DNA from: Treponema brennaborense DSM 12168
GTDB taxonomy: Bacteria > Spirochaetota > Spirochaetia > Treponematales > Treponemataceae
Direction of reading: 5' to 3'
Assembly: GCF_000212415.1 (NCBI RefSeq)
Contig: NC_015500.1
Span: forward strand, 682,001 to 746,000
DNA: 64,000 nt
Shown: in pieces, positions 44,697-53,679 of the stretch
Numbering within the stretch: the stretch's first letter is position 1
How the letters are laid out: the number at the start of each line of letters is the position of its first letter
Translations under genes and position numbers: made by a program
The notes under the pieces: model-generated
What the model was told of the DNA's origin: nothing
What the model saw: only the letters and a program-made list of their open reading frames with translations
Database searches by the model: none

Positions 44697-45785
44697 ATGA
44701 GAATACAATTTTTGTCGCGCGTCGCTGCCGCCGTATGTCCGTGCGTGCTGCTGGGACTCGCCTTGTCCGGCGTTTCGTGTCGGATTACCGAAGACAGCGT
44801 ACAGCAGGTGGAGGGCGACATGATCGCGCCTGAACTGATCGCGGTGTCTCAACTGAATGAAACGCAGCTCCGGCTGTCGTTTTCGGAGGATGTCGGCGTA
44901 TCCGCAGCGAACGTATACGCTGACGGGGTCCTGTTTTGTACCGGAACCGCCGCCGGCAGCGGTACGGAAGCCGCGGCGCTGTCGGCGGAGCCCGTGATCA
45001 CGCTGGACGCCGCTCCCGCCGTGGGGGTGCAATACGTTCTGACCGGGACTGCCGCGGATAAAAAAGGCAATTCGCTGCTGTTTACGATTCCGTTCAGTGG
45101 CTACAACGGCCGCGTTCCGGCGCTCGTGCTGAGCGAAATACGGAGCGAGTATTCAAGCGGTAAAAGTGAATTCATAGAATTGTACGTTTTGTCGCCGGGA
45201 AATCTCGCGGGCGTAACGGTTTACAGTGCGAACGACGATAAATACGGTGCCTATGAGTTTCCTGCGGCGGATGTCGCTGCCGGAGAATACGTTACGCTGC
45301 ATTACCGTCTGAGTGCGGACGATGCGGAGGCTTGCGTTGACGAAACGGGCGCCGACTTGAATGCTTCCGCTTCAAAAGAATCGTGCGGCGATTCCCGTGA
45401 TTTTTGGATACGGGATTCCGTCGCCCGAATCGGCAAGTCGGACGTCGTTCTGCTTCGGGACCGGGCCGGCGGCAAACTGCTGGACGCGCTGCCGTATTCC
45501 GAATCTTCCAAGACTGCGTGGAAAACGGACGCGCTGCGCGCCGCCGCACAGGAAGCGGCCGATGCGGGAGTCTGGCCCGCCGGAGGAGATGATTTTTCGG
45601 AAAGCTTCTGTTCCGACGGCGTTACGGCGACGCGCACTTTGTCCAGACGGAATGTCGCCGTTCTTGACGCCGCCGCTGAAAGCGGAACCGGATTTCCGCC
45701 GTCAGATAAAACGAGCTGGATCGTAACGGCGACCGGCGGTGCGACTCCCGGTATGCCGAATTCGGAAAAAGAGTATTCCAAGTAG
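44697..45785 (+). CDS. Lipoprotein with lamin-tail-like domain
   Basis: A 362-residue lipoprotein, lipobox SGVSC (Cys28), behind AGGAGG. Residues about 45-140 form a beta-rich, bacterial Ig-like module ('ETQLRLSFSEDVGVSAANVY'). From about 142 a lamin-tail-like (LTD) domain starts: ALVLSEIRSEYSSGKSEFIELYVL then LAGVTVYSANDDKYGAYEF, continuing to SDVVLLRDRAGGKLLDALPYS. In extracellular bacterial proteins LTD domains accompany adhesins and nucleases; no catalytic domain is present here. Surface or periplasmic. Confidence 0.72.
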   Translation: MRIQFLSRVAAAVCPCVLLGLALSGVSCRITEDSVQQVEGDMIAPELIAVSQLNETQLRLSFSEDVGVSAANVYADGVLFCTGTAAGSGTEAAALSAEPVITLDAAPAVGVQYVLTGTAADKKGNSLLFTIPFSGYNGRVPALVLSEIRSEYSSGKSEFIELYVLSPGNLAGVTVYSANDDKYGAYEFPAADVAAGEYVTLHYRLSADDAEACVDETGADLNASASKESCGDSRDFWIRDSVARIGKSDVVLLRDRAGGKLLDALPYSESSKTAWKTDALRAAAQEAADAGVWPAGGDDFSESFCSDGVTATRTLSRRNVAVLDAAAESGTGFPPSDKTSWIVTATGGATPGMPNSEKEYSK

Positions 45786-45798
45786 CAGGCGGTTTCCG

Positions 45799-45836
45799 TT
45801 GTGATTTATTCCGTTCAGGTGTATAATGCGTTCATT
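45799..45836 (+). promoter_or_regulatory. Promoter of the mutarotase gene, short leader
   Basis: TTGTGA (45799-45804), 17 bases, TATAAT (45822-45827), nine bases, ATG at 45837. The predicted leader is about three bases, too short for a ribosome-binding site. Confidence 0.65.
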
Positions 45837-46733
45837 ATGGTTACACTTAAAAACGACCGTTATGAAGCGGTTATTGACAGTCACGGAGCCGAGTTGCATT
45901 CTCTCCGCAGTATTGCCGACGGAACCGAATATATTTGGAACGGCGATCCTTCGGTATGGAAGTTTCACGCGCCGGTGCTCTTTCCGCATGTCGGACGGAT
46001 CAAAGATCAGTATATGACGAGCGGCGGCAAAACGTACGCGCTTGCCGTAAACGGTTTTTCACGCGATATGGAGCATACGCTGCTTGAACGTTCCGATACG
46101 TCGGCCGTGTGGGAATTGACCGAATCGGCGGAAACGGTCGGCAAATTTCCGTGGAAATTTTCACTCAAAACGTATTACGAACTGAACGGCGCCGGAATTT
46201 CTTTCCGCACCGAAGTTACGAACACCGATTCCGAAGAAATGAGTTTCAGTTTGGGAAGTCATACGGCTTTTTGCTGTCCGCGCGGTACGGAAAAGGAATC
46301 TTTCGGCGATTATCGTATTGAATTTGAAAAGCGCGAACCGCTTACGGCCGTCTGCCTGACCGAAAACGGTTACTTGGAACCGGATGCGGACGGTACGTGC
46401 CCGTGTACACGGCCGTACGGTGAAACCGAACGCGGCGTGATTCCGCTTACGGAAAAAGGATTCGGTACCGGGCATTTTTTTACGGCCTTTACGTCCGATT
46501 GGATCGGTGTGAGGAACCGTAAAACGGGTTCTCTCGTTAAAGTCAATACGGCCGGGTATCCGTACGTAATGATTTGGCAGAATGCGGGAGAGCCGCGGTT
46601 CGTGTGCATCGAACCGTGGTACGGAACGCCCGATCCGGATAATACCGATCATCGGTGGGAGCATAAACCCGCTTTGATTTCGCTCGCACCGGGTGAATCG
46701 TTTCGTGCCGATCAGTCTATCAGTATCGAGTAA
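45837..46733 (+). CDS. Aldose 1-epimerase family protein (LacX-like)
   Basis: A 298-residue cytosolic mutarotase-fold protein. The start MVTLKNDRYEAVIDSHGAELHSL is the family N terminus. Seen: FPHVGRIKDQ, the His-containing SLGSHTAFCCP, and the late CIEPWYGTPD that carries a conserved catalytic-type Glu. Members interconvert anomers of hexoses or hexose 6-phosphates. The galE gene is far away, so a direct Leloir link is not indicated. Confidence 0.87.
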   Translation: MVTLKNDRYEAVIDSHGAELHSLRSIADGTEYIWNGDPSVWKFHAPVLFPHVGRIKDQYMTSGGKTYALAVNGFSRDMEHTLLERSDTSAVWELTESAETVGKFPWKFSLKTYYELNGAGISFRTEVTNTDSEEMSFSLGSHTAFCCPRGTEKESFGDYRIEFEKREPLTAVCLTENGYLEPDADGTCPCTRPYGETERGVIPLTEKGFGTGHFFTAFTSDWIGVRNRKTGSLVKVNTAGYPYVMIWQNAGEPRFVCIEPWYGTPDPDNTDHRWEHKPALISLAPGESFRADQSISIE

Positions 46734-46825
46734 AACAACTTCCGTCGTAAAATCGGTTATCTGATTTATCCGCGTGAAGTCCGGCTGTAAAATCGGCCGT
46801 ACTTCCCACTGAATCGGAAAAGCGG

Positions 46826-46831
46826 TATACT
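46826..46831 (+). promoter_or_regulatory. -10 box of mnmG
   Basis: TATACT ending ten bases before the ATG at 46842. The -35 region (TTCCCA, 46803-46808) is weak. No Shine-Dalgarno sequence. Confidence 0.45.
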
Positions 46832-46841
46832 ACGGAAACGT

Positions 46842-48725
46842 ATGGCTGGATTTTACGATGCATTTGACGTCGCCGTAGTCGGGGGCGGACACGGTGGGAT
46901 AGAAGCTGCGCTGGCAGCGTCCCGAATGGGACTTAAAACGCTTCTCGTTACGCAGACGATAGATTCTATCGGAAGAATGTCCTGCAATCCGTCGATCGGC
47001 GGAATAGCGAAAGGAAATATCGTCCGTGAAATAGACGCGCTCGGCGGCGAAATGGGGCGTTTGATCGATAAATCGATGATCCAATTCCGGTTGCTTAACC
47101 GAAGCCGCGGTCCCGCCGTCCAGGCGCCGCGCGCACAGGCGGATAAACTGTTGTACGCGCAGCTCGCGCGGCACACGCTTGAATCCGCGCCGAATTTATC
47201 CGTGCTGCAGGATACGGTCGTCGATATCGAAGCGGCGGAAAGCGTCGCGTCGCTGCCGCCCGACAGTTCGGGGATTTCGGAACCGGGGTCTCTGCCGGGT
47301 GAAACGCGCGGCGGCGGTGCGTCGATGCGGCAAAAAATCTCGGCGCTCGTAACGGAACGCGGCCGCAGGATTCCCGTCCGCGCCGCGGTGCTTACGACCG
47401 GAACGTTTCTCGGCGGCAGGATTTTTATCGGTGCATACGACGCGCCGTGCGGCCGTTTGGGGGAGCAGGGCGCGTTCGGTTTAACGCAGGCGTTGAATAA
47501 ACTCGGATTTACGACCGGCCGGTTAAAAACCGGAACGCCGCCGCGGGTGCTGAAATCTTCCATCGATTTTTCGGTACTGGAACTGCAGCAAGGAGACCTC
47601 GACGTCATTCCGTTTTCGTTCGATACGAAACAGATCGACCGGCCGATGGTGCCGTGTCATTTAGTGTACACGAATACGGAAACGCATCGGATCATCCGGG
47701 AAAATATTTCAAAATCGCCGTTGTACAGTGGAAAAATAAGCGGTATCGGTCCCCGTTACTGCCCCTCGATTGAAGATAAAGTGATGCGGTTTGCCGAGCG
47801 CGAACGCCATCAGCTTTTTGTAGAACCGGAAGGGCTTACGACGGATGAAATGTATATAAACGGTTTTTCATCGTCTCTGCCGGAAGACGTGCAGGACTCG
47901 TTTCTGCGCACGCTGCCCGGTTTTGCAGACGCGGTTGTGTCGCGGCCGGGATATGCGGTCGAATATGATTTTATCGATCCGACGCAGCTTTTTCCGTCGC
48001 TGGAGACGAAACCCGTCGCGGGATTGTTTACTGCCGGACAAATTAACGGAACTTCCGGATATGAAGAAGCGGCGGGGCAGGGGCTCGTTGCGGGTATCAA
48101 CGCGGCTTTATACGCAAAGGCTCACGCTTTGCTTTGCGGTCCGTTCCCGTGTCATCCCGACCGCCGTGCCGATATTCCGTCCTATGAGCCGCTCGTCCTG
48201 TCTCGGAGCGAAGCGTATATTGGCGTGCTTATCGACGATTTGGTTACGCTCGGAACGAAGGAACCGTACCGGATGTTTACCGCGCGGGCCGAATATCGGC
48301 TCAAACTTCGCCACGATACCGCCGATCGCCGTTTGTGCGGAAAAGGTTTCGCGGCTGGACTCAATTCGCAAAGCCGCTACGAGGCGGTTCTTGAAAAAAT
48401 CCGTATGGAAGACGAGATTCTCGCGCTGCTCGCGCGGAATCCCGCCGCGGATAATCCGGGATATCCCGCCGCTTTGTGGGAAGAAGCGCAGGTCGATTTT
48501 AAATATAAACATTATATCGAAAAACAGGATAAACGGGTTGAAAAGCTTAAACGCATGGATACGGCGCGTATTCCGGATAATTTCGATTACGCCGCCATTC
48601 CGTCCCTTTCTGCCGAATCGCGGCAAAAATTGGAAAAAATTCGGCCGCTTACGCTCGGCCAGGCGAGCCGTATTTCCGGTATACGCAATTCCGATATTAT
48701 GCTGCTTATGGTGTATTTAAAATAA
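46842..48725 (+). CDS. mnmG: tRNA uridine-34 carboxymethylaminomethyl synthesis enzyme
   Basis: A 627-residue FAD enzyme (GidA) that with MnmE modifies U34 of certain tRNAs. FAD-binding [19 protein letters not shown] (about 13-31), the [19 protein letters not shown] signature, [31 protein letters not shown], and the late [20 protein letters not shown] are all present. A low-complexity insertion (about 150-175, [19 protein letters not shown]) is unusual for the family. mnmE is not in the window. Confidence 0.95.
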   Translation: MAGFYDAFDVAVVGGGHGGIEAALAASRMGLKTLLVTQTIDSIGRMSCNPSIGGIAKGNIVREIDALGGEMGRLIDKSMIQFRLLNRSRGPAVQAPRAQADKLLYAQLARHTLESAPNLSVLQDTVVDIEAAESVASLPPDSSGISEPGSLPGETRGGGASMRQKISALVTERGRRIPVRAAVLTTGTFLGGRIFIGAYDAPCGRLGEQGAFGLTQALNKLGFTTGRLKTGTPPRVLKSSIDFSVLELQQGDLDVIPFSFDTKQIDRPMVPCHLVYTNTETHRIIRENISKSPLYSGKISGIGPRYCPSIEDKVMRFAERERHQLFVEPEGLTTDEMYINGFSSSLPEDVQDSFLRTLPGFADAVVSRPGYAVEYDFIDPTQLFPSLETKPVAGLFTAGQINGTSGYEEAAGQGLVAGINAALYAKAHALLCGPFPCHPDRRADIPSYEPLVLSRSEAYIGVLIDDLVTLGTKEPYRMFTARAEYRLKLRHDTADRRLCGKGFAAGLNSQSRYEAVLEKIRMEDEILALLARNPAADNPGYPAALWEEAQVDFKYKHYIEKQDKRVEKLKRMDTARIPDNFDYAAIPSLSAESRQKLEKIRPLTLGQASRISGIRNSDIMLLMVYLK

Positions 48726-48748
48726 TTGCTCAGGTATGATTCGGTTTT

Positions 48749-48842
48749 GCGTGCGTGAGTAGGTTCGCACGCGGCCGTAGGTCTGTATGCGCCGTAAATC
48801 TACGTGCAGCCGTAGTAAGTTTACGCGCGGCGCGGGATTTCC
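48749..48842. repeat. Hairpin and imperfect repeats after mnmG
   Basis: GCGTGCG (48749-48755) pairs with CGCACGC (48766-48772). Three imperfect 17-20 base units beginning GCCGTA follow (about 48774, 48791, 48809). No T-run, so a terminator is uncertain. Confidence 0.45.
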
Positions 48843-48853
48843 GGCATATCGTT

Positions 48854-49768
48854 TTATTTTACGTATTCAGCCGTATTCGATTCAAATATCGTTTTTATTT
48901 GTTCTTTTGTCAGCGTACCAGCTTCAACGAGATCCGCACTCTGTTCCGCGACCGTTCTGTTAAAAAACAGCAGGTCGTCGGTCGCTATCGAAACGTTTAT
49001 GCCCGCGGCTACCAACTGTTTTATGGGATGATCCGCAAGTGATTTTACCGCACCGAGCATGACGTTGCTGGCCGGGCAGATGTTCAGTCTGAGTTTCCGG
49101 TCTTTTATGAACTGCATGACGGATTCATCCTGAACGGCGCCTATTCCGTGCTGTACTTCGTCAAGATCGAAGAATTCTATGAAATTGCGTACCGATGCGG
49201 CGTTTGAAAATTCACCGACGTGCGCCTTTTTTTTGATGCCGAGTTTTCCTGCCAGTTTATAAATTTCGTCAAAATCTTCTATGCCGTCTTCTATTTCAGG
49301 ACCGTATAAATCGATGCTTTTAAATAATCCGCTTTCCAGACATGCCGGAACCCAGGCTCTGATTTTTTCCATATCGAACGTTTTACCCATACCGAGTTCA
49401 GGTCTGAAATCGATTCGGGTACTGAATTTTGCCTGAATATCCTGCACCATTTTAAGGAAATTCTCTATGCTGCCGCAATGTCCTACGAACTGAATATCAA
49501 CGCTGCCTTCCAAAATCGAAACGCCGTCGGCGACGGCATCCTGAATGGAAAGTGATAATAAATTCGTTATGTCTTTTGCCGTTTTTGCACGGGGACGGGT
49601 ATATTGACCGATTATTTCGTGCATTTCTCCCAACCCGTTCAATTTTCGCGGAAAATCCGGAATATAAAACCCCGCCCAAGGCGCATATGATGCATATCTC
49701 ATTCCCAAATTCAAATGATTATGCGCATCTATTTTAGGAAGAGAAATAAAATCTGATACTGACATCAT
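48854..49768 (-). CDS. Adenosine deaminase family protein
   Basis: A 304-residue metal-dependent deaminase. GGAG lies six bases before the ATG at 49768; an ATG three bases on is an alternative. Metal and catalytic motifs: IDAHNHLNL (HxH), KAHVGE (HxGE), VQHGIGA (HG), CPASN and ATDDLLFF, corresponding to the HAGE, SHG and TDDP motifs of adenosine deaminases. Whether the substrate is adenosine or another aminopurine is uncertain. The DNA is noticeably A+T-richer than its neighbours. TTCTTA-18-TATAAC (49794-49823) is a candidate promoter. Confidence 0.85.
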   Translation of the reverse strand: MMSVSDFISLPKIDAHNHLNLGMRYASYAPWAGFYIPDFPRKLNGLGEMHEIIGQYTRPRAKTAKDITNLLSLSIQDAVADGVSILEGSVDIQFVGHCGSIENFLKMVQDIQAKFSTRIDFRPELGMGKTFDMEKIRAWVPACLESGLFKSIDLYGPEIEDGIEDFDEIYKLAGKLGIKKKAHVGEFSNAASVRNFIEFFDLDEVQHGIGAVQDESVMQFIKDRKLRLNICPASNVMLGAVKSLADHPIKQLVAAGINVSIATDDLLFFNRTVAEQSADLVEAGTLTKEQIKTIFESNTAEYVK

Positions 49769-49856
49769 CGATATCTCCGCTTTATATTTTTTCGTTATAC
49801 GTATCGGCAAATAATCCTAAGAACTTTAGTATTTTTTTACCGTTCGGCGTATCCGG

Positions 49857-51659
49857 TTACGGGAGCAGCATCCGTTCAAGGTCTGCAACGAGTCTTTCAA
49901 ACTTTTTCAGTGCGGCCGTAACCGGTTCCGGCGATTCCATATCGACGCCGGCCTTTTTCAGCGATTCGGCCGGATATCGTGAACCGCCCGATTTCAGAAA
50001 TGCGAAATAATCGGCACGCTCCGTTTCGCCGCCGTTCGTAACCCGTTCCGCCAAAGCGAGGGCGGCGGAAATCCCGGTTGCGTATTTATATACATAAAAG
50101 GCATTGTAAAAATGCGGAATGCGCAGCCCTTCCAGATCGCTTTCCGGTTCAAACTCCATGTCCGGTCCGAAATACGTTTCAAGCAGTTTTCGGTACGTCG
50201 CGCGTAATACGTCTACGGAAAGCGGCGTACCGCTTTCCACGAGTGCGTGCGTCTGCATTTCATATTCTGCGAACATCGTCTGCCGGTGCAGCGTGGCGAG
50301 TATGTCCGCCGTTCGGTTGCTTACCAGATAAGCCTTCATTGCAGGATCGTGCGTATTGTTCAGCAGATACTCGAAAACCAGTTGTTCGTTGAACGTAGAC
50401 GCGACTTCTGCCTCGAAAATGGTATAATTATACTGCATGAACGGGTTCGAGCGGGCTGAATACAGCGAATGCATCGAGTGGCCGCCTTCGTGTGCCATCG
50501 TAAAAACGTCGCGCAGTACGTCCGCTTTGTAATTGAGCAGAATGTACGGATACCCCGTGTAGGCGCCTGCCGAAAACGCGCCGGAACGTTTCCCTTTATT
50601 TTCGTATTTATCGACCCATCCGCCGAGCAGACCGCTGCAAAGCGTTTCGGTGTATTCGGTACCGAGCGGAGCGAGTGCGCTTCTGATAATTTCAACGGCT
50701 TGCTCGTAGGTAAAATGTGTTTTTACGTCTTTTGTCAGCGGAACGTACACGTCGTAATGCTTCAATTCCGGTACGTCCAGAATTTTTTTCCGCAGCGCGT
50801 AATAGCGGTGCAGAACGGGCAGGTTTTCGTGCACTGCCGTGATCAGATTATCGTATACCGTTTCGGGAATTTTATCGGGAAAGAGCGCCATCTCCCGTGC
50901 CGACGAATAGCCGCGGCTGCGCGCTTCAAAAATATCCTGATTTACACTGCCTTCGTAAAGTGATGCGATCGTATTTTTATGGATTTCAAACGTACCGTAA
51001 AATTTCGTGTACGCTTCTTTTCTGATGTTCCTGTCGGGATTTTCAAGGAATTGGGAATAAGTCGTTTGACTGAGCGGCATTTCGCCTTCAGGCGTCTTAA
51101 CCGTTCCGAAGTCCATGTCGACGTTGGTCAGCATGGAAAACGTTTTACGGGCAGTCCTGCCGGATTCACTTTGCAGCGTTAAAAGGCGTTCCTCTTTTTC
51201 ACTTAGAATGTACGGTTTCATGCGGAGCAGTTTTTGTATCCAAATCCGATAATCGTTGAAGTCCGGAGTCGATATCCATTCCGACAGCGTCGTTTCGTCG
51301 ATAGACTGCAGTTCCGGAATCAGAAAACTGCATTCAGCTTCCGCCGCGGTAGCGGTCATGAGGTATCGTCCCTGTTTTTCCTGATTTGCCGAATTTCCCG
51401 CGTCTTCGGCAGTCAGCAGGAACGCGTAGCTTCCGGTCAGTTCGGAAAGTTCTTCCAGTTCCGCAAGTCTGCGCAGTGCGTCGAGCAGCGTCTGCGCGGA
51501 CTGTGCCAGTGAACCCTTATAAGATACCAATTCGCGCGCGAGTTCCGGTATGCGGGCCAACGCCCGTTCCCAATCTGTCGTCGTTTTATATAAAGCGGTA
51601 AGATCCCATCGGTCTCTTGCCGGTACGTCTTTTCGTTCAGGTATAACTGTCGTATTCAT
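49857..51659 (-). CDS. pepF: Oligoendopeptidase F
   Basis: A 600-residue M3B zinc peptidase cleaving short peptides in the cytosol. Zinc motif HEGGH (about 389) within TMAHEGGHSMHSLYS, upstream YPYILLNYKADVLRDVFT and downstream EAEVASTFNEQLVFEYLL with the third ligand Glu; RIPHFYNAFYVYKYATGISAA near the C terminus is also typical. The ATG at 51659 lies six bases after TATAAT; longer in-frame versions would run into the promoter. Confidence 0.95.
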   Translation of the reverse strand: MNTTVIPERKDVPARDRWDLTALYKTTTDWERALARIPELARELVSYKGSLAQSAQTLLDALRRLAELEELSELTGSYAFLLTAEDAGNSANQEKQGRYLMTATAAEAECSFLIPELQSIDETTLSEWISTPDFNDYRIWIQKLLRMKPYILSEKEERLLTLQSESGRTARKTFSMLTNVDMDFGTVKTPEGEMPLSQTTYSQFLENPDRNIRKEAYTKFYGTFEIHKNTIASLYEGSVNQDIFEARSRGYSSAREMALFPDKIPETVYDNLITAVHENLPVLHRYYALRKKILDVPELKHYDVYVPLTKDVKTHFTYEQAVEIIRSALAPLGTEYTETLCSGLLGGWVDKYENKGKRSGAFSAGAYTGYPYILLNYKADVLRDVFTMAHEGGHSMHSLYSARSNPFMQYNYTIFEAEVASTFNEQLVFEYLLNNTHDPAMKAYLVSNRTADILATLHRQTMFAEYEMQTHALVESGTPLSVDVLRATYRKLLETYFGPDMEFEPESDLEGLRIPHFYNAFYVYKYATGISAALALAERVTNGGETERADYFAFLKSGGSRYPAESLKKAGVDMESPEPVTAALKKFERLVADLERMLLP

Positions 51660-51694
51660 GCGTTTATTATAACACGTTTTAAAAAGAATCACAA
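51660..51694 (-). promoter_or_regulatory. Leaderless-type promoter of pepF
   Basis: Minus strand: TTGTGA (51689-51694), 17 bases, TATAAT (51666-51671), six bases (AAACGC), ATG. Confidence 0.7.
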
Positions 51695-51778
51695 ATACCG
51701 GGCACGGTTTCTTTCAAGATTTGTCGGATGCCGGCCGATATTCATACTATGAATACTCCCGGTATGCTGACTGTCATT

Positions 51779-51988
51779 ATGAGTGTGCTGACTGATGTAA
51801 AAGTGATCGGGATAACTGTCGCCGTTATTATTTATTTGAATTTTGTCGTATACATTGTCCGATACCGTAAAAAACCGCAAAAAAAGCGTTTAAAAAAGAA
51901 GATATACGCCGCTTCTGCCGCGGAGAATCCGTCTTCGGCCGCAGAAGCCGGTTCCGCTTCCGCGGTGGAAAACGGCGACTCGTTCTGA
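51779..51988 (+). CDS. Small single-pass membrane protein
   Basis: A 69-residue protein from the ATG at 51779 (upstream ATGs at 51728, 51749 and 51764 are possible). One membrane helix, VIGITVAVIIYLNFVVYIV, then a strongly basic stretch RYRKKPQKKRLKKK and an Ala/Ser/Glu tail. Positive residues after the helix predict the N terminus outside. TTCATA-16-TATGCT, ten bases before the ATG, is a possible promoter. It overlaps the convergent recQ reading frame by about 160 bases. No family recognised. Confidence 0.6.
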   Translation: MSVLTDVKVIGITVAVIIYLNFVVYIVRYRKKPQKKRLKKKIYAASAAENPSSAAEAGSASAVENGDSF

Positions 51989-53612
51989 TTTCCGTTTTGC
52001 CGGGGAACGACAGTCTATTCCGTTGAAAAGTGCCCGTATCGGTTAAAATGCCGGCCGCCACCAGTTGTTCGATCACGTATCTGAAATCGTCTTTATCCCA
52101 TATTCTGAGCGGAGAGCAGGTATTCATTTTATCCGCAAGGATTTCCGCCGCTTCGGATACCGTCCATCTGTTTTTATTTCGGGCTACGAGTGTACGGACG
52201 AGACTCCCTTCCGCGGATATTTCGGGTAGTACCGTTCCCGCTTCCGCAGCCTCGCATACGTCGCAGCCGCTGCAGGCTGTCCGTTCGGCCGCCAGCGCGT
52301 CGAGCAGTACCTGTCTCCGGCAGCTTTTCGCTTCCGCAAAATCGGCGAGTATGCGTTCCCTGCTGTACGGCGAATATTTTTTTGCCTTGAGCGAATCGTC
52401 CGTACTCCAGAGCAGAATTGCCTGCGACTGCCGCCCGTCCCTTCCGGCGCGTCCCGCTTCTTGAATGTAGGATTCGACGGTCGGCGGTGCTTCCAGATGT
52501 ATGACCGTCCGTATGTCCGGTTTATCGATTCCCATGCCGAACGCACACGTACAGCAGAGAATTGCGTCCGTGCGCGGATAAAACCAGGTTTCTGTGTCCT
52601 TTTTTTCTTCTTTTGATAAGCCCGCGTGGTAGAATCTGACGGCGTCCCGCCCGAGCAATTCCCGTATTAAATACGCCGTTTTTTGCGCCAGTACTCGCGT
52701 TCCGCAGAACACAAGTGCCGGACGCTCCGCTTCAGTGACGAGTTGCAGTACCGTTTTCCGTTTTGCATCCGATCTGTGAACCCGGTACGCTATATTCTGT
52801 CTGTCAGACGAACTTCGTATAAGATACGCCGTTTCCGGTGCGAACAATACGTCCCGTATTCGCTCAAGAACCGGCGGAGACGCCGTCGCAGTAAAAGCGG
52901 TGACAACGGGGACGTTCAACTGCCGCAGAATCGAGCCGAGCGTCGTGTACGCGGGTCTGAACGAATCGCCCCATTCCGCGATGCAGTGCGCTTCATCTAT
53001 GGCGGCGTGCATGATCCGGTACTTTTTGAGCCGCTCGATAACGGCCGGCGACTGCAGTACTTCCGGGTTTGCGATGAGTATTTTTGCTCCCTGTTCCAAT
53101 TTTTTATAGTTGGATTCCCGTTCGGCCGCACTCTGCTGTCCGCGCAGCACGGCGGCGTCAAGTCCCGCCTGCCGTATCCGGCGCAGCTGGTCGGACATTA
53201 AAGCCAGCAGCGGATATATTATGAGCGTCGGCCGGGGAAACAGAACGGCCGGAATCATAAAACACAGTGATTTTCCTGCGCCGGTAGGCAGCAGGACGAT
53301 CTGTTTTCCCCTGTTGCCCGGATCGCGGCCGCACTCCGCAGACCGGCTGCACTCCGCAGATTGAGCGCACTCCGTTGCGCGGTCGTAATCAGCCGATGCG
53401 CAGCACGCCGTCGACGGTTCTTCGGAATTTTTTACCGCGATATCCGGCTTTGCGGTAAGCGCCGCTTCCGCCGATTCCATGATGTTTGCAATAACGAGCC
53501 GCTGCCACGGATACAGCGACGATATGCCGAATATATTGCGGGCGGCGTCGCGGACGGGATCCGTGTACACGGCGCCGCAGTTATCCGGTTCGTTCGGTTC
53601 AAAATCGTTCAC
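51828..53612 (-). CDS. recQ: RecQ-family DNA helicase with Cys-rich insertion
   Basis: A 594-residue ATP-dependent helicase starting at GTG 53612. Walker A LLPTGAGKS, IDEAHCIAEWG (DEAH), FTATASPP, CAFGMGIDKPD, EAGRAGRDGR and the zinc cysteines (CRRQVL...CSGCDVC) are present. No HRDC domain. Between the first helix and Walker A is an unusual 45-residue insertion with five cysteines and a repeated SAEC motif. The last 60 residues are basic, low-complexity and antisense to the small membrane protein gene, so the native end may not need this tail. It follows the OmpA-like gene after 67 bases. Confidence 0.9.
   Translation of the reverse strand: MNDFEPNEPDNCGAVYTDPVRDAARNIFGISSLYPWQRLVIANIMESAEAALTAKPDIAVKNSEEPSTACCASADYDRATECAQSAECSRSAECGRDPGNRGKQIVLLPTGAGKSLCFMIPAVLFPRPTLIIYPLLALMSDQLRRIRQAGLDAAVLRGQQSAAERESNYKKLEQGAKILIANPEVLQSPAVIERLKKYRIMHAAIDEAHCIAEWGDSFRPAYTTLGSILRQLNVPVVTAFTATASPPVLERIRDVLFAPETAYLIRSSSDRQNIAYRVHRSDAKRKTVLQLVTEAERPALVFCGTRVLAQKTAYLIRELLGRDAVRFYHAGLSKEEKKDTETWFYPRTDAILCCTCAFGMGIDKPDIRTVIHLEAPPTVESYIQEAGRAGRDGRQSQAILLWSTDDSLKAKKYSPYSRERILADFAEAKSCRRQVLLDALAAERTACSGCDVCEAAEAGTVLPEISAEGSLVRTLVARNKNRWTVSEAAEILADKMNTCSPLRIWDKDDFRYVIEQLVAAGILTDTGTFQRNRLSFPGKTEIRTSRRFPPRKRNRLLRPKTDSPRQKRRISSFLNAFFAVFYGIGQCIRQNSNK
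53331..53384 (-). repeat. 18 bp repeat encoding the Cys-rich RecQ insertion
   Basis: GCACTCCGCAGA-like units begin at 53331, 53349 and 53367 (plus strand), encoding the repeated SAEC/AQ residues. Confidence 0.7.
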
Positions 53613-53679
53613 GTATATAATATCGTTCCGGATAACGCGTTTTTGACTGATATGCGGTGCCGTTTTGCGGGTTTCCGCT

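Noticed and set aside
48749-48772. Terminator of mnmG
   Set aside because: A good stem, but no T-run on either strand; listed only as hairpin and repeat.
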